A DNA stretch of 64,000 bases from Schizophyllum amplum (GCA_007026445.1 VDMD01000015.1:558001-622000), one strand, 5' to 3'. Positions 37,801-50,330 are shown, numbered from the stretch's first letter. Numbers and translations: made by a program. Notes: a model not told the origin generated them from the sequence alone.

Positions 37801-38802
37801 GAGGTTGGGAGCGCGGTAGGGGGCTTTGCGGCTTGGGGCCGCGCCAGAAGAGGATAGCCAAGGTGTTGAGATCGTGCTTGCGGCATGCTCATCGGACAAG
37901 CGATAAACAACATAGAGCCCTCAGCCAAGATCGACTTGGAAAAGGTGAGTAAGCGCCCGAAGTGCAGTAAGCAGTAGACGTGGAGGAAGGTGCGTCAGGC
38001 ATCCGTGTGTGTACGGAGGGGTTTCTGCGAGAGCGAGCGGAAGAGGGCGCGCGGCAAGGCATGCCGCCCATGGCCACAAAACATCAGCCAGCAATTTTTT
38101 TCCGACGAGCCCGAAGGATCGTGAGAGTGGAGGAGTGTTGAAAATCGAGTGGCAGCGGAGGCAAACGGCGCCCTGATAGACCTGAAGTTGAACATGCAAG
38201 CGCCCCATGACGTCGGAATGAAGCGCGCCGGGGCAGGCGTCTGTCGCTGACGTACGAAATGGCCGGCTGAGAGCACGAGAAAAACAATGGAGCTAGGGAC
38301 AAAGAGGCCACCCGGAACGGAAGGCAGCAAGGGGTGGAGCGACGATGCATTATCAGAGCGCGGGGTACGGAGGCGCGGCTTGGGCTGGCTGTTGGTTGAC
38401 CGGGGTTGTCTGACGGGAGTGTGTATGGCCGCCAGCAGGTCGGGGGCGTATTTACGCGACTGGGAAGACGCCGGACGGCCCCAAAAATACATTTTTGGCC
38501 ACAATTATTGAGCAGGCCGAGCGAATGCCGAGCGCGCCGAGCAAGTGAGCGCCGGCCGGCTGGACTGCCTGCCTTATCTGGGTCGATCGGGCCGAGCTAG
38601 TGCGGGGCAAGCATGTGGTGCGCCGCGGAGCGCACTTGACGTCGGTTTGATTACGGAAGAAGGTGGTGACCCTTTCTGCGGGATTGGATTGGATCCACCA
38701 TCGGTCAGGGCTGCTCGTGCTTCCGAACGGCGACGAGCGACTTGTTTGCTGCTCTTTCCTCTTTGTTTGTCCGCCGCAACACCGTGCTCGTCGTCGACCA
38801 CC
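34831..38802. other. Gene-poor stretch of about 4 kb
   Basis: No coding region supported. The longest open frames (for example 35610-36185 minus) begin with TTG and lack family features or good composition. It contains a degenerate CCAGATGA repeat (36392-36520) and a small hairpin (CCAAAAA TACA TTTTTGG, 38481-38498). The right end must hold the kinase promoter. Confidence 0.6.
36392..36520. repeat. Degenerate tandem repeat with CCAGATGA core
   Basis: Five copies of a 25-36 base unit beginning CCAGATGA (or GCAGATGA) at 36392, 36418, 36454, 36479 and 36504. Several are followed by a TTCAC word. Confidence 0.65.
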
Positions 38803-41800
38803 ATGTCCATCCACGTCGGAGACCCCGTCCTCACCAGCCGGCACCCCCACGCCCCGGCCCAGCTCGCCCAGGCCGCCGCCGTCGTCGCCGCTGCCTCCTC
38901 GCGCTCGTCCGCTCGCCTCAGCAGCGCACGCCCAGCGACCTCGCCGCCCGCCGCACAGCGCGCCTCGTCGTCCCCTGTCGTGCGCACCTCCGCCATCCCC
39001 CGCCCACCGCACCGCACTCACCTTCCCCATCAACAGGTCGCATTCCCATCGCCCCGATCCGACTCCGACGATTACCTCGAGGCGCCCCCGAGTCCGCTTG
39101 GTGACGCTTCGCAGAGCCCCCGTCGCCCCTCCAACTCGCGCTTCCGCTTCACTTCGACGCGCAAAAACTCCTTCCTCTCCTCGCCCATGGCCATGTCCTC
39201 CAGCGCCAGCGCCAACATCGCCGATCCGCCTGCCACCACAGATACGCCCACTCCTCCCTCGCCCTCACGCAACACCAGCTCGCCCTCCCCGAAGCAGCCG
39301 CCCTCCCCCGACCACCCCGCGGGCAAGACCGGGCCGCTCCATGACCTCAAGCGCTTCCTCAATAACCACCTGCCCCATCATCATGCCCATCACCGCGCGG
39401 CGACAGAGCAGGTGTCCGCCCCGCGCACCCCAGGCGATGCGAACACCGCGCGCGAGAAGACTTTCTCGTCCACCCTCATGCGCCGCGATCGTGAACGCAT
39501 GGGCGCAATGGACGATGGCACTGTCCGCGGCCAACCGCCACCGCCGCGTAATACGCCTTCCGCTGAACACGGGCCGGAGGACGATGAGGTAACGCCCACG
39601 ATGCCGCCAGAAACGCCGCCCCGTCGCTGCTCAGCCCAAATCATCGACATGGCAGCGACCCCGAGCGTCATCACCGCCACCGCCGACGTCGCGAGCGTGG
39701 TGAAGCCATGCCCAAGGGCATCAACACCGCGCCCATTCTTTCCCTCGCCGATGCGACCCAGGCGCATCTAGGGAAGAAGTACGGCAAGTGGGGGAGGGTG
39801 TTGGGATCGGGTGCCGGTGGTACCGTACGTCTGATCAAGGCCAGCAACAAGAATGGCGGCACCATATACGCCGTCAAGGAGTTCAGGCCTAAGCGCAATG
39901 GCGAAAGCGAGAAGGAATACCAGAAGAAGGTGAGCATCGCTGCCCATACTGTGTCATCTACAAGGAGGGGCGCGGCGCTCTCTCGGCACCTCAGTGGGGT
40001 GTTGCTTCAAAGCTTGCGCCTCGCTCGAGTTCGCCTTCGTTTGACGAGACGTCTGCTTTTGACGCTCACACATCGATGACAGGTCACCGCCGAATTCTGC
40101 GTCGGCAGCACGCTCAAGCATAAGAACATCATCGAGACTGTGGACATCGTCAGCGACCACGGCCACTATTATGAGGTGAGCCTTTTTTCAGCGTACGCAC
40201 GTTGTCGGCACATCCCCTCGCGTCTTCGCTGTCCTTGGCATCAGGGAGGGATGTAAGGCAGAAAGGCGGCCGCGCCACAAGCCAAGCGCATATATGCATG
40301 CGATGGAGTGATATAGCTTCATCGATGGCGACATGCTTCATAATGAGGTTCGGTGCTTGCAGGGAGGCGATGACCTTGCAGCAGTCGCACGCTCTATATA
40401 CTGGGCTATTCCGTCCGAGGGACGTGCGCGTTGTCGCTTTGCATTGTCCCCGTCCCACGTGACCGGGCTTCGCAACTTCCTTGCCTTCATGTGTACTGGT
40501 TTCGGCGGCGGCCTGGATGCGCCTACTGCTTGCGCGTTCACGAGTGCAGGTACTAATGCGCGCTTTTCTTTAGGTCATGGAGTACGCGCCATACGATCTC
40601 TTCTCAGTCGTGATGTCCGGCAAGATGTGCCGTCCGGAGATCTAGTGAGTCTTTCTCGACTAGCCAGCGCGTTTAAGGCTAAAACCATGATGCAGCTGTG
40701 TATTCCGGCAAATATGCGACGGTGTGGAGTACCTACACTCGATTGGCCTCGCCCACCGCGATTTGAAGCTCGACAACTGCGTAATGACTACCGACAACGT
40801 CGTCAAGCTCATTGATTTCGGTGAGCTGGCATCCACACAACCTTCATACACAGAGTAGCTAATTGTGGCCATCTATAGGGACTGCGACCGTGTTCCACTA
40901 TCCCGGCAAGAAGCCGGTGTTGGCAACTGGCATCGTCGGCAGCGACCCCTACCTCGCGCCCGAGGTCTTGAGTTGTGGTATGTTCCAAGTTTTTGGCTGT
41001 ATGGTCCTGCGCTCAACATAACACAGCCGAGACTGGTTATGACCCGCGCAAGACAGACGTCTGGAGCGTTGCGATCATCTTTATGTGCATGCTTCTGCGG
41101 CGTTTCCCGTGGAAGATTCCCGTACGTTTCACGAGATGAATTGAGGGCGAAAGTGGCTGACCGTCGCTCCAGGATCCCAAAACGGACGCGAGCTTCCGCG
41201 CGTTCGTGAATGCGCACCCGGATTTGAGCGTGGGACGTGAATGCAAGGATCGTCAACCTCGGCTGCAGGCGCCTCAATTGACTGTGGAGAAGCCGACCCC
41301 CAGTCCATCACCTGGACCAGCGCCGCAGAGGGCCAACTCGCTAGAGCCGCCGGCGAAGGAGGGCTCCATCGATGGCTCTTCCGCCGGGTCGTCGTCGCCC
41401 GTGCCGTCCATCAGCACGCAAGAGCCGCATCAATTCCGCGACCCGCACAAGGTCGAGGACGGCGCGGAGCTCGTGCCGCATGAGGGATCGTTGCAGCTTG
41501 TGGCATTCCCGCCTGGCGAGGAGCTCGCGCATAGCTCGAGCTCGACCTCCTCCTCATCATCGTCCATAAGCGACTCGTACGACTCCTCGTCAGCGTACTC
41601 GCGGCAATATTCGACGTTCGATCACACGGAGGAGTCTGCTAGGTCTGAGGAAACGCGCGCTTCGAGCGAGCCGGCCATGGGCAGTGGAAGTGAGGGCCCA
41701 CAAAGGCTGCGCCAATTGAGGAACAGTTTGTTGTTGAGTCCTGTGCCGGGATCGCCGAAGACGAAAAGCCAGAGTGTAGTGACCCTACCGACGGATCATG

Positions 41801-42711
41801 GCTTGCGAGGTGCGTATCTCCTGTCTCTCTTGCCGCTCTAAATCTGATGCACTGGTCGCAGAGTTCGAGATCGTGCAGTCCACGGATGTTGGGCCGCGCG
41901 TAGAGATGGACCCCAGCGTGCTGACCTATCCGCGTCCCGGGAACTCGACAGAGTCTTTACCGCTCACCACCCGCATTCGTGAACAGGATGTCGCTTTCGT
42001 GCGTAATCGCGATATTCGAAGCGAAGTGCCGACCCGCAATGCGCATGGCGTGAAGGAACCTGCAGCAAGGCAATCAGCTGCGCATGGTAGGGCAATGGTA
42101 ATCGATCCCGACGACCCGAACACGCCACGCGTGACGCAGAAGACGCTGCCGGAACACACCAAAGACAGAGTCCTCATCGTCAACCGCACTCGCGGAAACT
42201 GCAAAGCCCCAAACCAACGGCGCGCCTCAAACAAACGGGAAGCCCGCCGCGTCACCAACGCAAGCACGGAGACGTCAGCGCACCGATAGCGTCGCGACCT
42301 TCCATGGCGGAGGTGCTGAGTCCATCTTCCGGCTACTACCCCGCGAGACTCGCCCTGCGCTCCGACGCATGCTCCACGTCGAGCCGTCTGCACGTTGCAC
42401 TCTTACCGACCTGCTCAAGGGCCGCGGCAAGTCCAGCGGAATCTCTGTGGCTGCGCGAGCATGGAGGCACCCGAGCCTGCAGCAGGTGCGCCGCCGATGG
42501 TGCACGTCAATGGTTCTGGCACGCCCGCCGCCGGGGTACGGGTCGGCAGTGCGCGTGCGCAGACCACGATTGCGACCCGGAAGAGGAGGACGATGGCGAC
42601 GAGTGGATCAAGAGCATCATGCCCTGCTCGGCGCCGGGCGTGCAGCCGCAGCATGTGCACATCAAGGTCACGACGGCAGACGAGAAGGGCGGCAAGCGGC
42701 GGTTCTTCTAG
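38803..42711 (+). CDS. Ser/Thr protein kinase, HAL4/SAT4 type
   Basis: Resembles yeast Hal4/Hal5, kinases that stabilise plasma-membrane potassium and nutrient transporters. A long Ser/Pro-rich N-terminus (38803-39690) is followed by the kinase domain: [18 protein letters not shown] (P-loop), YAVKEF (Lys), [13 protein letters not shown] (HRD), LIDFG (DFG), [10 protein letters not shown] (APE), [19 protein letters not shown] large Ser-rich insert (about 41230-42250) interrupts the C-lobe before the final helices ([23 protein letters not shown]) and the family tail [13 protein letters not shown] block and [19 protein letters not shown]. Introns at about 42086-42139 and 42524-42573 restore frame cleanly. 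Two places do not: near 39,690-39,708 (before [13 protein letters not shown]) and near 42,440 (before [10 protein letters not shown]); each would fit one missing base. The second also has an alternative frame-keeping 64-base intron. Confidence 0.85.
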
Positions 42712-43607
42712 CGCGCTGTGCGCGGGGGCGGGGATGGGCAGGGAGGGGAGGGCGACATGAAGCGGGGGACGATGACGCCTTATAATACCCCGGCGGGGGG
42801 CAGGGCCGAGGCTTTGGTCCAGACCGCGACCCCGTCGCTGGAGATGAAGGTATGGCAGGGGTGTGCGGTGGCATGGAAGCAGAGCGAACGTCGCAACCTG
42901 CGCCTCAGCGGTCCTTCTATGCGTGCGATCTCGCTGCCGGCGGGTACTCTGAATTGCGACGTGACCGGTGGAGGCTCTGCCTCGTTCCGTTCATGCCCAT
43001 GGTCTATGCCGTCCGCCGCTTCATGTCAAGCCCTGGACCTCAGCATCGACCTCCGCGATCCTGCGGCTCCCTTGCCGCACCATGCTTGACTGCAGCACTA
43101 GCTCCTCTGCCCCGCGCCGCCCGCCTAGACACCGCCCACAAGAAGACAATGCATGCAGAAGACAATCACTAGAATCTCTAGCTGTACTACACATACCGGC
43201 GCGCCTCGTCGCGCTGTAACTCTATTATCTATGGCTGCTTATTCCATTGACGTGACGACCTCGATGGTCTTTATTGACTACATGACACTGCTTTCCTTTC
43301 CTCTTCCATCGTGCGTAGATGTATATATGTCGGTGCTGAACAGGACACGCGTACTGGATCGTGTACATTGACACTTATTAGGTACGGGTGTTCTGCCTGG
43401 CCGCGCGCGCTTCGTATACATATCTTACATTGTTCATTGATTTTTCGTGTACATATGTTCGTATCGCAGACAGACTATGGACATAGAAAGTAGAAAGACA
43501 GCCAAAAATATAATTCTAGTCTCCAGTTGTGTACTCTAACCAAGAGCAGTCCCCTTCGTAAAGTCGGTTCATACCTAGAAAAATCGGCAAAGGACACCCA
43601 GGTGATT
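42712..43607. other. Convergent intergenic, kinase to kynureninase A
   Basis: About 900 bases, mostly 3' flank; AT content rises after 43100. No gene supported. Confidence 0.6.
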
Positions 43608-45640
43608 TCACTCCTTCTCCTCTGCTAACCCAAACGCCTCCTCCAGATATCGCACGCATCGCTCCAAGTCGCCTGCAGATGTGTAGTACGGATTCGGCGA
43701 GAACCGAATCACGTCTGGCTCCCGCTCATCCCCAATCACCCCCAGACTCTCCATCGCTGCGAACACCTTGTCCATCATCCCCGAGCCCATCGGGAGGAAC
43801 AGCAGGCTCAGCTGCGCCCCCCTCTGCTTGGGATCCGCGGGCGTGATGATGGTGAAGCCAGGCTTTGCGTGGGCCCGTGCATCGGGGAGGGGAACGAATA
43901 AAGGCGAGGCGGTAAGGAGGCGCTCGAGCAGGCCTGTGAGTTGAATGGAGTGAGCTCGCCAGGCACGAATGCCGCCGGCGTCGCGCAGCATCTCGAGCGC
44001 GCCAACGACGGGGGCGGTCGTAAGGACGCTTGCTGTTGACTGCTGGAAGCCCTGCGCGCCCTCGTACGGGTCGAATACGGGTCCCATCCGGAAGCGCGTC
44101 TTGATGTCGTTTCCCCACCAGCCCGCGGCGCTGCGTGGATATGAGCATAATACACGGGAACGCTAGAGGACTAACAAGCAATACGCACAGTGGCGGCTTC
44201 GTCTTATTCCACTTCTCGTGCATGAAGAGGCCGCCGGTTGATCCAGGACCGGCATTCAGGTATTTGTAGGTGCACCAGACGGCGAAGTCGACGTCCCAGT
44301 CGTGTAGTGCGAGCGGTACATTGCCGGCCGCATGCGCGAGGTCCCAGCCGACAAGACAGCCCTGGACCGAAGGTGATAGTCAGTAAGTACTTTGCCTCTC
44401 GCCCTATGCGCAGGTAGTCTCGAAAGCGGGGTTGCGCCAGACCCTCGCGGCAACAGCAGAAAGAGCACACACCTTCGCGTGCGCCGCCGCCGTTATCCTC
44501 TCTATTGGGAACAGCTGGCCCGTGTAGTACTGGATGCCCGAGAACAGCACAATGGCAATCTCGTCGCCCTCCTTCTCGATCACTTCCAATATGTCTTCCT
44601 CGCACAAAGTAAACTCGCCAGCGCGCGGCGCGAGCTCGCGCACGGCGTCTTTCGGTTCGAAGCCACGCGCATAGGCTTTCGAGGCGAAGGCATACTGTCA
44701 TCGTGGCTGTGAGCGTTGCTGGCAGTGGATGGCCGGATGGTGAAAATTGGGTTGGTTCGGAGCAGCCAGAATGGATGAGCCAAGCAAGGTAGACGTGGAG
44801 CGTACCTGATCCGAAGGGAAAGCCCGCTCCTCGCAGAGGATCTTATATCGTTCCTTTGTAGGGGTGTAGAACGCGTCCAGCATGATATGCAAATTCGATG
44901 TCAGCGCGCCCATGCAGGCCACCTCGCCCGGCTTGGCACCTGTGCGGAAATGAGCATCGATCTCATGATAACGGGCGACGACAACATAGTGCAACCAGCA
45001 AACGAAGTGCCTCCACTACACAACGAGACACACACCTACAACCTCCGCCAGCATAGGCGAAATCATCTCTCCGTATGTCGACCATGGCCGATTCAGCGGA
45101 TGGTTGAAGTGTCCGATGACGATTCTAAGCTTGCGTTAGCGCGTTTTGAGAAGAAATAAAGCTTGAGAAAGCCAGAGCCCACTGGGAGTTAAAGCCCTTC
45201 CTCGCCAGAATGAACGCCATCCTCGCCAGAGAAGCGCCGGTATTCCCAAATACAGAAGAACATACTCACTTCTTCTCCCACACCTCGACCTCCTCCAGTA
45301 ACCGCTGCTTCGCGAGCTTGGACAAAGGGCCGAGCGAGTTTCCGCAGAGGTAGATGCATGGCGCATCTGGATGGGGGCGGGAAGCGAAGTGATGAGTGGG
45401 ATATGAGTAGACGGGGTGAGGTATGATTACAAAACCAGAGGTTGATGGTAGGAGAGAAATGGTGTGTAAGGAGGCCGCGTAGGGTAGGAGGGAAAAACAG
45501 AGAGGAATCAAGTTGTCAGCCAGTTGCTTTGTTGAGATATAGACGCGACGCGCACCTTGGTCGGGATTCCTATGCGCGTTGATGTCTCGGTTGGTGGGGA
45601 TGAAGAAGCTATCGGGTGCGATGGGGGCAGGGACGTCCAT
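43608..45640 (-). CDS. Kynureninase A
   Basis: PLP enzyme that cleaves kynurenine or 3-hydroxykynurenine into anthranilate or 3-hydroxyanthranilate plus alanine. Eight or so exons. Exon 1: [19 protein letters not shown].., then a long pyrimidine-rich intron (about 190 bases, 45370-45556) and [17 protein letters not shown]. Further on: [86 protein letters not shown] (PLP lysine in TYKYLN), [28 protein letters not shown]. The family is easily recognised along the whole length, about 460 residues. It has introns after AEVV and after PSDQ at the same places as copy B. No frame damage seen. A TATAAA on the minus strand at 45748-45753 is a likely promoter. Confidence 0.95.
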
Positions 45641-45747
45641 GGGCGGCGAGTGCGCGGTGGGCACTGCTGGTCGCGAATAGACGATTGAAGGAGCAGAGAG
45701 GCAAGAGACGAGCAGACGCCCACCAGGCGCGCGTGAGATAGCCTGAC

Positions 45748-45753
45748 TTTATA
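45748..45753 (-). promoter_or_regulatory. Candidate TATA box of kynureninase A
   Basis: TATAAA on the minus strand, about 108 bases upstream of the ATG at 45640. Confidence 0.4.
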
Positions 45754-45897
45754 GACGCGGAGCTTGACATCGATGCCGTGTATAGATTGTGATAGCGTCA
45801 CCGTTTAGTCGCCGTTAACGGGGCTGTCAGAGGGTGTCTGCGGGGCATCTGGGGTAGGGACGCGTGGGGTTCTTGAGTACGTGTCGATGTTGAAGTT

Positions 45898-45960
45898 CTG
45901 TGCTGTGATTATCTGTACTGTGGGTGTCCTGTGCTGTGGGTGTTCTGTGCTGTGAGTACC
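45898..45960. repeat. 16-base tandem repeat, four copies
   Basis: Units of about CTGTGCTGTGGGTGTT; lengths 15, 16, 16, 16. It lies 260 bases upstream of the kynureninase A start codon. Confidence 0.8.
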
Positions 45961-46662
45961 GGGCTAGTACGCTGAGCATAACACCAATCAGGCATGAGAA
46001 CATGGCAGACTGCGAATCGTTGCGGTGCCTTGTCAGAATACGAAGGCCTGGTATGCAGGACGGTCGCGGACAACAGACACAAGGCCGCCACGGGACTGAC
46101 TGTTGATCAGGACGGGGGAGGAAGACGAGGCCCAGGAAGCGCTTGCCGACGCCAAGTTGTCCAAGCTCCGAAACCGTCGATTTCACAAGGCTGCAGCCTC
46201 GCAGGTGACGATGGTGATGCAGAACGCCTAGGGAGCAATGTCAATACATGTGAGACAGCGACGAGTGAGCTAAGGCAATGTGAGCGACAATAACAAGGGT
46301 TAGCGACAGGCGGCGGGACTATGAACGTGGGGAAGCAATGAATCGATGGCGGACGGCAAAACATGCGACGGACGGGATGATTATGTGTGTATTATGCAGC
46401 AGATATATAGCGTATGGCTATTCGCCCGGCCCTGCGCACGGCACAGTACAGTATATGCACGGGCTACAGCGTTCTCTGGTGTCTTGCGTCCCAGCATCCC
46501 GCGCCGAGGCGCTATCGGCTAGTGCTCGGGCTTCGTTCACCCCACAGCAGCGCCCTAGCAAGCCGCCGTGGAGCGGCGAAGCGTCCTATGACAGGCCCAC
46601 TTCTCTGCGTTGCCCTTCTCTATGCAGTGCCCCGCATCCAAGCAGTGCCCATTGCTCCACGT

Positions 46663-47659
46663 CTAAGCCTTGCCCAGCTTCTCCTTCTTCTTCTCCGCCT
46701 CGAAGTGCTTCTCGGCGCGCTCGAGGAGGTCGATGCTGACGAGGATCTTGGAGCCCTTCCAGAGCTGGACAACGTTGATGACGTTCTTGAGCGCGCAGAT
46801 GGGGAAGGAGAGCAGCGCGACGAGCTCGGGCCAGGTGAGGTGCGCGAGCACGGCAGCGAAGGGCAGGCTGGGGTGGTAGCCGAGGCCGATGGGCGTGTGC
46901 ACCCACTTGATTAGGTAGAGCGCAACGAAGAAGAGCTCGTTGCCGGCGCAGATGATGAAGAGGAAGTCTGGGAGGTGTGAGCGAGCGCATGTAGGAGCGT
47001 GGTGAGAGATGCTTACGGAGCTATAGTATAAGGAGAGAATTCGGCTGACGGAGCTCTGCACGGTCTTGTGGCTGGAGTTTCCGGTGGCGAGTGAGCTGTA
47101 GCGCGTCAGAGACTGAGCACGGCAAGAAGTACGAGACACGCACCTGTACATGTGCATGTAGTGGGAACTAAAATCGAGAGCGATGAGGAATTGGAAGACA
47201 AGCGCGTATTCTGGGTAAGCGGAGGTGAGGTAGCACAGCAAACATGATGTTGCGCATCTGAGGGGCGTGTCGATAAGCTTGGACCCAAGAACGTTTGCTA
47301 GTGCACACACCTGTCTGTGACCATGTCGAGCACTGCTCCGAATTTGGACGACTGGCCCTTTGCGCGGGCAGCCCAGCCGTCGACGGCATCGAGCAGGGCG
47401 GAGATGATGTAAGCGACGGTGCAGTACTTTGGATGGTAGCTCATAAAATGGAGGCTGACGGCTGCGAGGATGACGCGCGTGTAGCCTGGGACGGCGTGAG
47501 CAGATGGGCTGGGGGCGGAGAGCGAGACCGAGGGCGCGCACCGATGAGGTTGGGAACAAACAGGAACACATTCTCCTCGTACGTCTTCTTCGTCACGAGA
47601 TCCACGGCGATGCTCGCGTTCGTCACCTCGATGTCTCCGCGGCGATGTCGGAGCGCCAT
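46663..47659 (-). CDS. PIS1: Phosphatidylinositol synthase
   Basis: Makes phosphatidylinositol from CDP-diacylglycerol and inositol in the ER membrane. About six exons. The CDP-alcohol phosphotransferase signature is complete: DAVDGWAARAKGQSSKFGAV followed by LDMVTDR, that is DxxDGxxAR(x8)GxxxDxxxD. Upstream is NVFLFVPNLIGYTRVILAAVS; downstream helices include FLIALDFSSHYMHMY and FIICAGNELFFVALYLI. The C-terminus is charged, ending EKKKEKLGKA. ATG at 47657-47659 gives MALRHRRGDIEV. About 250 residues, slightly longer than the yeast enzyme (220). It shares a 200-base divergent promoter with the small gene at 47862. Confidence 0.94.
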
Positions 47660-47861
47660 GGTCGTCGTCGTCGGTGGTGGTAGAATGACAGAGTGGCCGA
47701 CGCGGCACAGTGCGGCGCTCGGCGCTCGGTGCTGACGCCCGCCCGTCACGTCAGCGCCGTGACCGAGCGTCCCGAAGACTGAAGTTCAACCAGTCACCTG
47801 CCTCCGGTCACCGAGCGCCCTTCATTGACACGCACCATGACGTCTCTTGCTCTCGTTCCCT
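47660..47861. promoter_or_regulatory. Divergent promoter, PIS1 / small unknown gene
   Basis: About 200 bases between two divergent start codons. The word GAGCG/TCGGTC recurs several times (ACCGAGCG at 47761 and 47810), but no named site is claimed. Confidence 0.45.
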
Positions 47862-48342
47862 ATGGCCTCGACCGCTAACCCAGCCATCGAGCGCGTTGTC
47901 GAAGCGTACAACGCCGTCCACGCAGCCGCCGCATCGACCGTCGACCCGCTCCAGCTCATGTCCGCCGTCAGCGGCGCATCCGTGGCCCTCGACGGACTGC
48001 GCGACCTCCTTCCATCCGCCGCATACAATCCGCTATGCGAGAGGAATCTCGAGTGAGCAGCCTGCGCGTATGTGCGCCGGATGATGACCGACTGCGCAAC
48101 GTAGACTGGTCGAGCGCGCAGAGTCGGCCGTTGTCGCCCTCTTAGCGGGCCCAGAGCAGGACGCATCGAGCGACAGTTCTGCATCAGACTCTCCTCTGCA
48201 CCAGGTGCAGAACACGGCGACAGCGATGACCGTGAGCCAACGAACGATCGCCTTCCGCGCGTCCGAGTCTGATCTGTTTGCACAGACCTCCCTGGAGAAG
48301 TTGCTCATTCCCAAGCTCATCGTCACTCGCAAAGAAGACTAA
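47862..48342 (+). CDS. Small unknown protein (about 144 residues)
   Basis: Two exons: 47862 to about 48052 (MASTANPAIERVVEAYNAVH.. to CERNLE) and, after an intron GTGAGC..CGTAG, LVERAESAVVALLAGPEQD.. to LIPKLIVTRKED. The splice keeps frame and both exons look coding (Ala/Val/Leu-rich helix first, Ser/Asp-rich middle). The first exon has heptad-like spacing and could form a helical hairpin. No signal peptide or membrane span. I do not recognise a family. An upstream ATG at 47837 is in a different frame. Confidence 0.6.
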
Positions 48343-48732
48343 CGAAGATACCCAACACACACGGATAGGAAGGCTACACACACAGATACACGAGTCGTGG
48401 TCGCATTGAGAAGTTGAAGCAGCGCTCGCAATCCTACAGTCGATATCATGTAAATCAAAAAGCGCCGGTATGGCGCGTTTGTGTCTGTCTTGAAAAGAAG
48501 TATAAGTACCTCTCATCGTGAATTTCTACGAAGTTCAAGCTCAAAGTTCAACATATCTCACGTGAGGCCGCCATCATCGGACCTCGGACCGGCCCATCGA
48601 TCACTGCACACCTCGATCGACGTCGGATCCAACCAGCGGCAACATAATGCTGACGAGACCGCTCCCCTCTTCCTCCTGCTCCCCATCACCCTCAGGTTCC
48701 ACAGAGCAGCTGAATAGCCCTTGTCGCCCATT
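48343..48732. other. Intergenic, small gene to kynureninase B
   Basis: 390 bases; should hold the kynureninase B promoter. No clear TATA box. Confidence 0.5.
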
Positions 48733-50330
48733 ATGGCTGCACCAGTACCCGCTGAATACGAACGCCTCGAACCGCTCGCTGGAGACAGCTTCGTGCTACC
48801 CACGAACAGCGCGGTGGGCGCGCACCGCGCCACCGAGCAAGGTGCGTCCGTGAAGCCAGCTTCATGAGGGAGGGACTCTTACAGGGCTTTCAGACGCTCC
48901 CTGCATCTACTTTGCCGGCAATTCGCTCGGCCCGATGCCCAAGCTCAGCAAGCAGCGCGTCGAGGAGGAGCTAGCCATCTGGGGCGAGCGGTGCGTTCCG
49001 CCCAGCACTTCCTGCCATGTTGTTGAACACATCCCACAGTGCTGTCGTGGGGCACTTCAAGCACCCTCAAGAGCGGCCGTGGATGACGTACTGCGAGCGT
49101 ATACACCCGCTATTCGCAGAGGTCGTCGGTGCGTGCCATTGATATGCTGCGTGAGGGGAAAACCTTTGCTAATATCAGTGCGCAGGCGCGAAGGAGAGTG
49201 AGGTCGTGTGCATGGGGACGCTCACAGCGAATCTGCACCTCATGCTTGAGTCTTTCTACGCGCCGACGCAAGAGCGGTATAAGATTCTGTGCGAGGCCAA
49301 GGCATTCCCGTCAGATCAGGTGCGCACATCTCTTTTGCACCACGTACAATGGCTAACCCTTTCACAGTACGCGTTCGCGTCGAAGGTCCTTGCACATGGG
49401 TTTGACCCTAAGGTCGCTGTACGGGAGATCGCACCACGGGAGGGCGAGTTCACCCTTCGAGAAGAGGACATACTGGATGTTATAGAGAAAGAGGGCGACG
49501 AGATCGCTGTCGTGCTCTTCAGCGGGATCCAGTACTACACGGGCCAGTTCTTCCCCATGCAACGAATAACTGCAAAGGCGCACGAGAAGGTACGTACATC
49601 ACTTCCAGCGCATCCATTGCACTCAGCTAACTCACCTCAGGGCTGCATCGCGGGCTGGGACCTCGCTCACGCCGCCGGCAACGTCCCTCTATCCCTCCAC
49701 GACTGGGACGTCGACTTCGCCGTCTGGTGCACCTACAAGTACCTCAACGCTGGCCCAGGCTCCACCGCCGGCCTCTTCATGCACGAGAAGTGGAACGCGA
49801 CCAAGACGCCGCGCGCCGCGGGGTGGTGGGGCCACAACGAGACGACGCGCTTCCAGATGCCGCCCACGTTCGACCCCATCGCGGGCGCGCAGGGCTTCCA
49901 GCAGTCCAACATCGTCGTCCTCGCCTCCGCGGCCGTGCTGGGTGGGCTGGAGACGCTGCAGGCGGCGGGCGGCATGGGGCCGTTCCGCCAGCGCGCGCTG
50001 AAGCTGACGGCACTGCTGGAGCGCTTACTGGTGAAGTCGAAGTACTACGTGCCGGTGGCGGAGGCGGGCAAGCGCACGGAGCCGGGGTTTACGATTATTA
50101 CGCCTGAGGATCCGGAGCAGAGGGGTGCGCAGCTGAGCTTGCTGTTTTTGCCGTCGGACGCGGGGGTGATGCGCAAGATGTTCCATGCGCTGGAGAGCTT
50201 TGGGGTGATTGGGGACGAGCGGGACCCGGCTGTGATTCGCTTGACAGCGAATCCGCTCTACTCATCCTCGGATGATGTAGTACGGTGTGCGGAGTATCTG
50301 GATGCGGCTTTCAAGGTGGAGGGGTTGTAG
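48733..50330 (+). CDS. Kynureninase B
   Basis: Second kynureninase. MAAPVPAEYERLEPLAGDSF.. then [118 protein letters not shown] with the PLP lysine, then [36 protein letters not shown] and [19 protein letters not shown]. It is collinear with copy A and shares its intron positions after AEVV and PSDQ, but lacks an intron between MHEKWN and RAAGWWG that copies A and C have. Complete, about 470 residues, no frame damage. It lies 450 bases upstream of KMO on the same strand, the enzyme that makes its preferred substrate. Confidence 0.95.

Larger units (their letters stand above)
45641..46662. other. Intergenic, PIS1 to kynureninase A
   Basis: About 1 kb with no gene supported; holds the kynureninase A promoter, a 16-base tandem repeat and the 3' flank of PIS1. 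Confidence 0.6.

Noticed and set aside
38481..38498. Small hairpin CCAAAAA TACA TTTTTGG
   Set aside because: Short and not at a gene end; expected by chance in a 64-kb window, so only mentioned within the gap entry.
39589..39695. GT..AG pair that would join the kinase N-terminus to [10 protein letters not shown] in frame
   Set aside because: The acceptor (GTCGCGAG) has no pyrimidine tract and the intron would be 107 bases; a single missing base near 39,700 is simpler.
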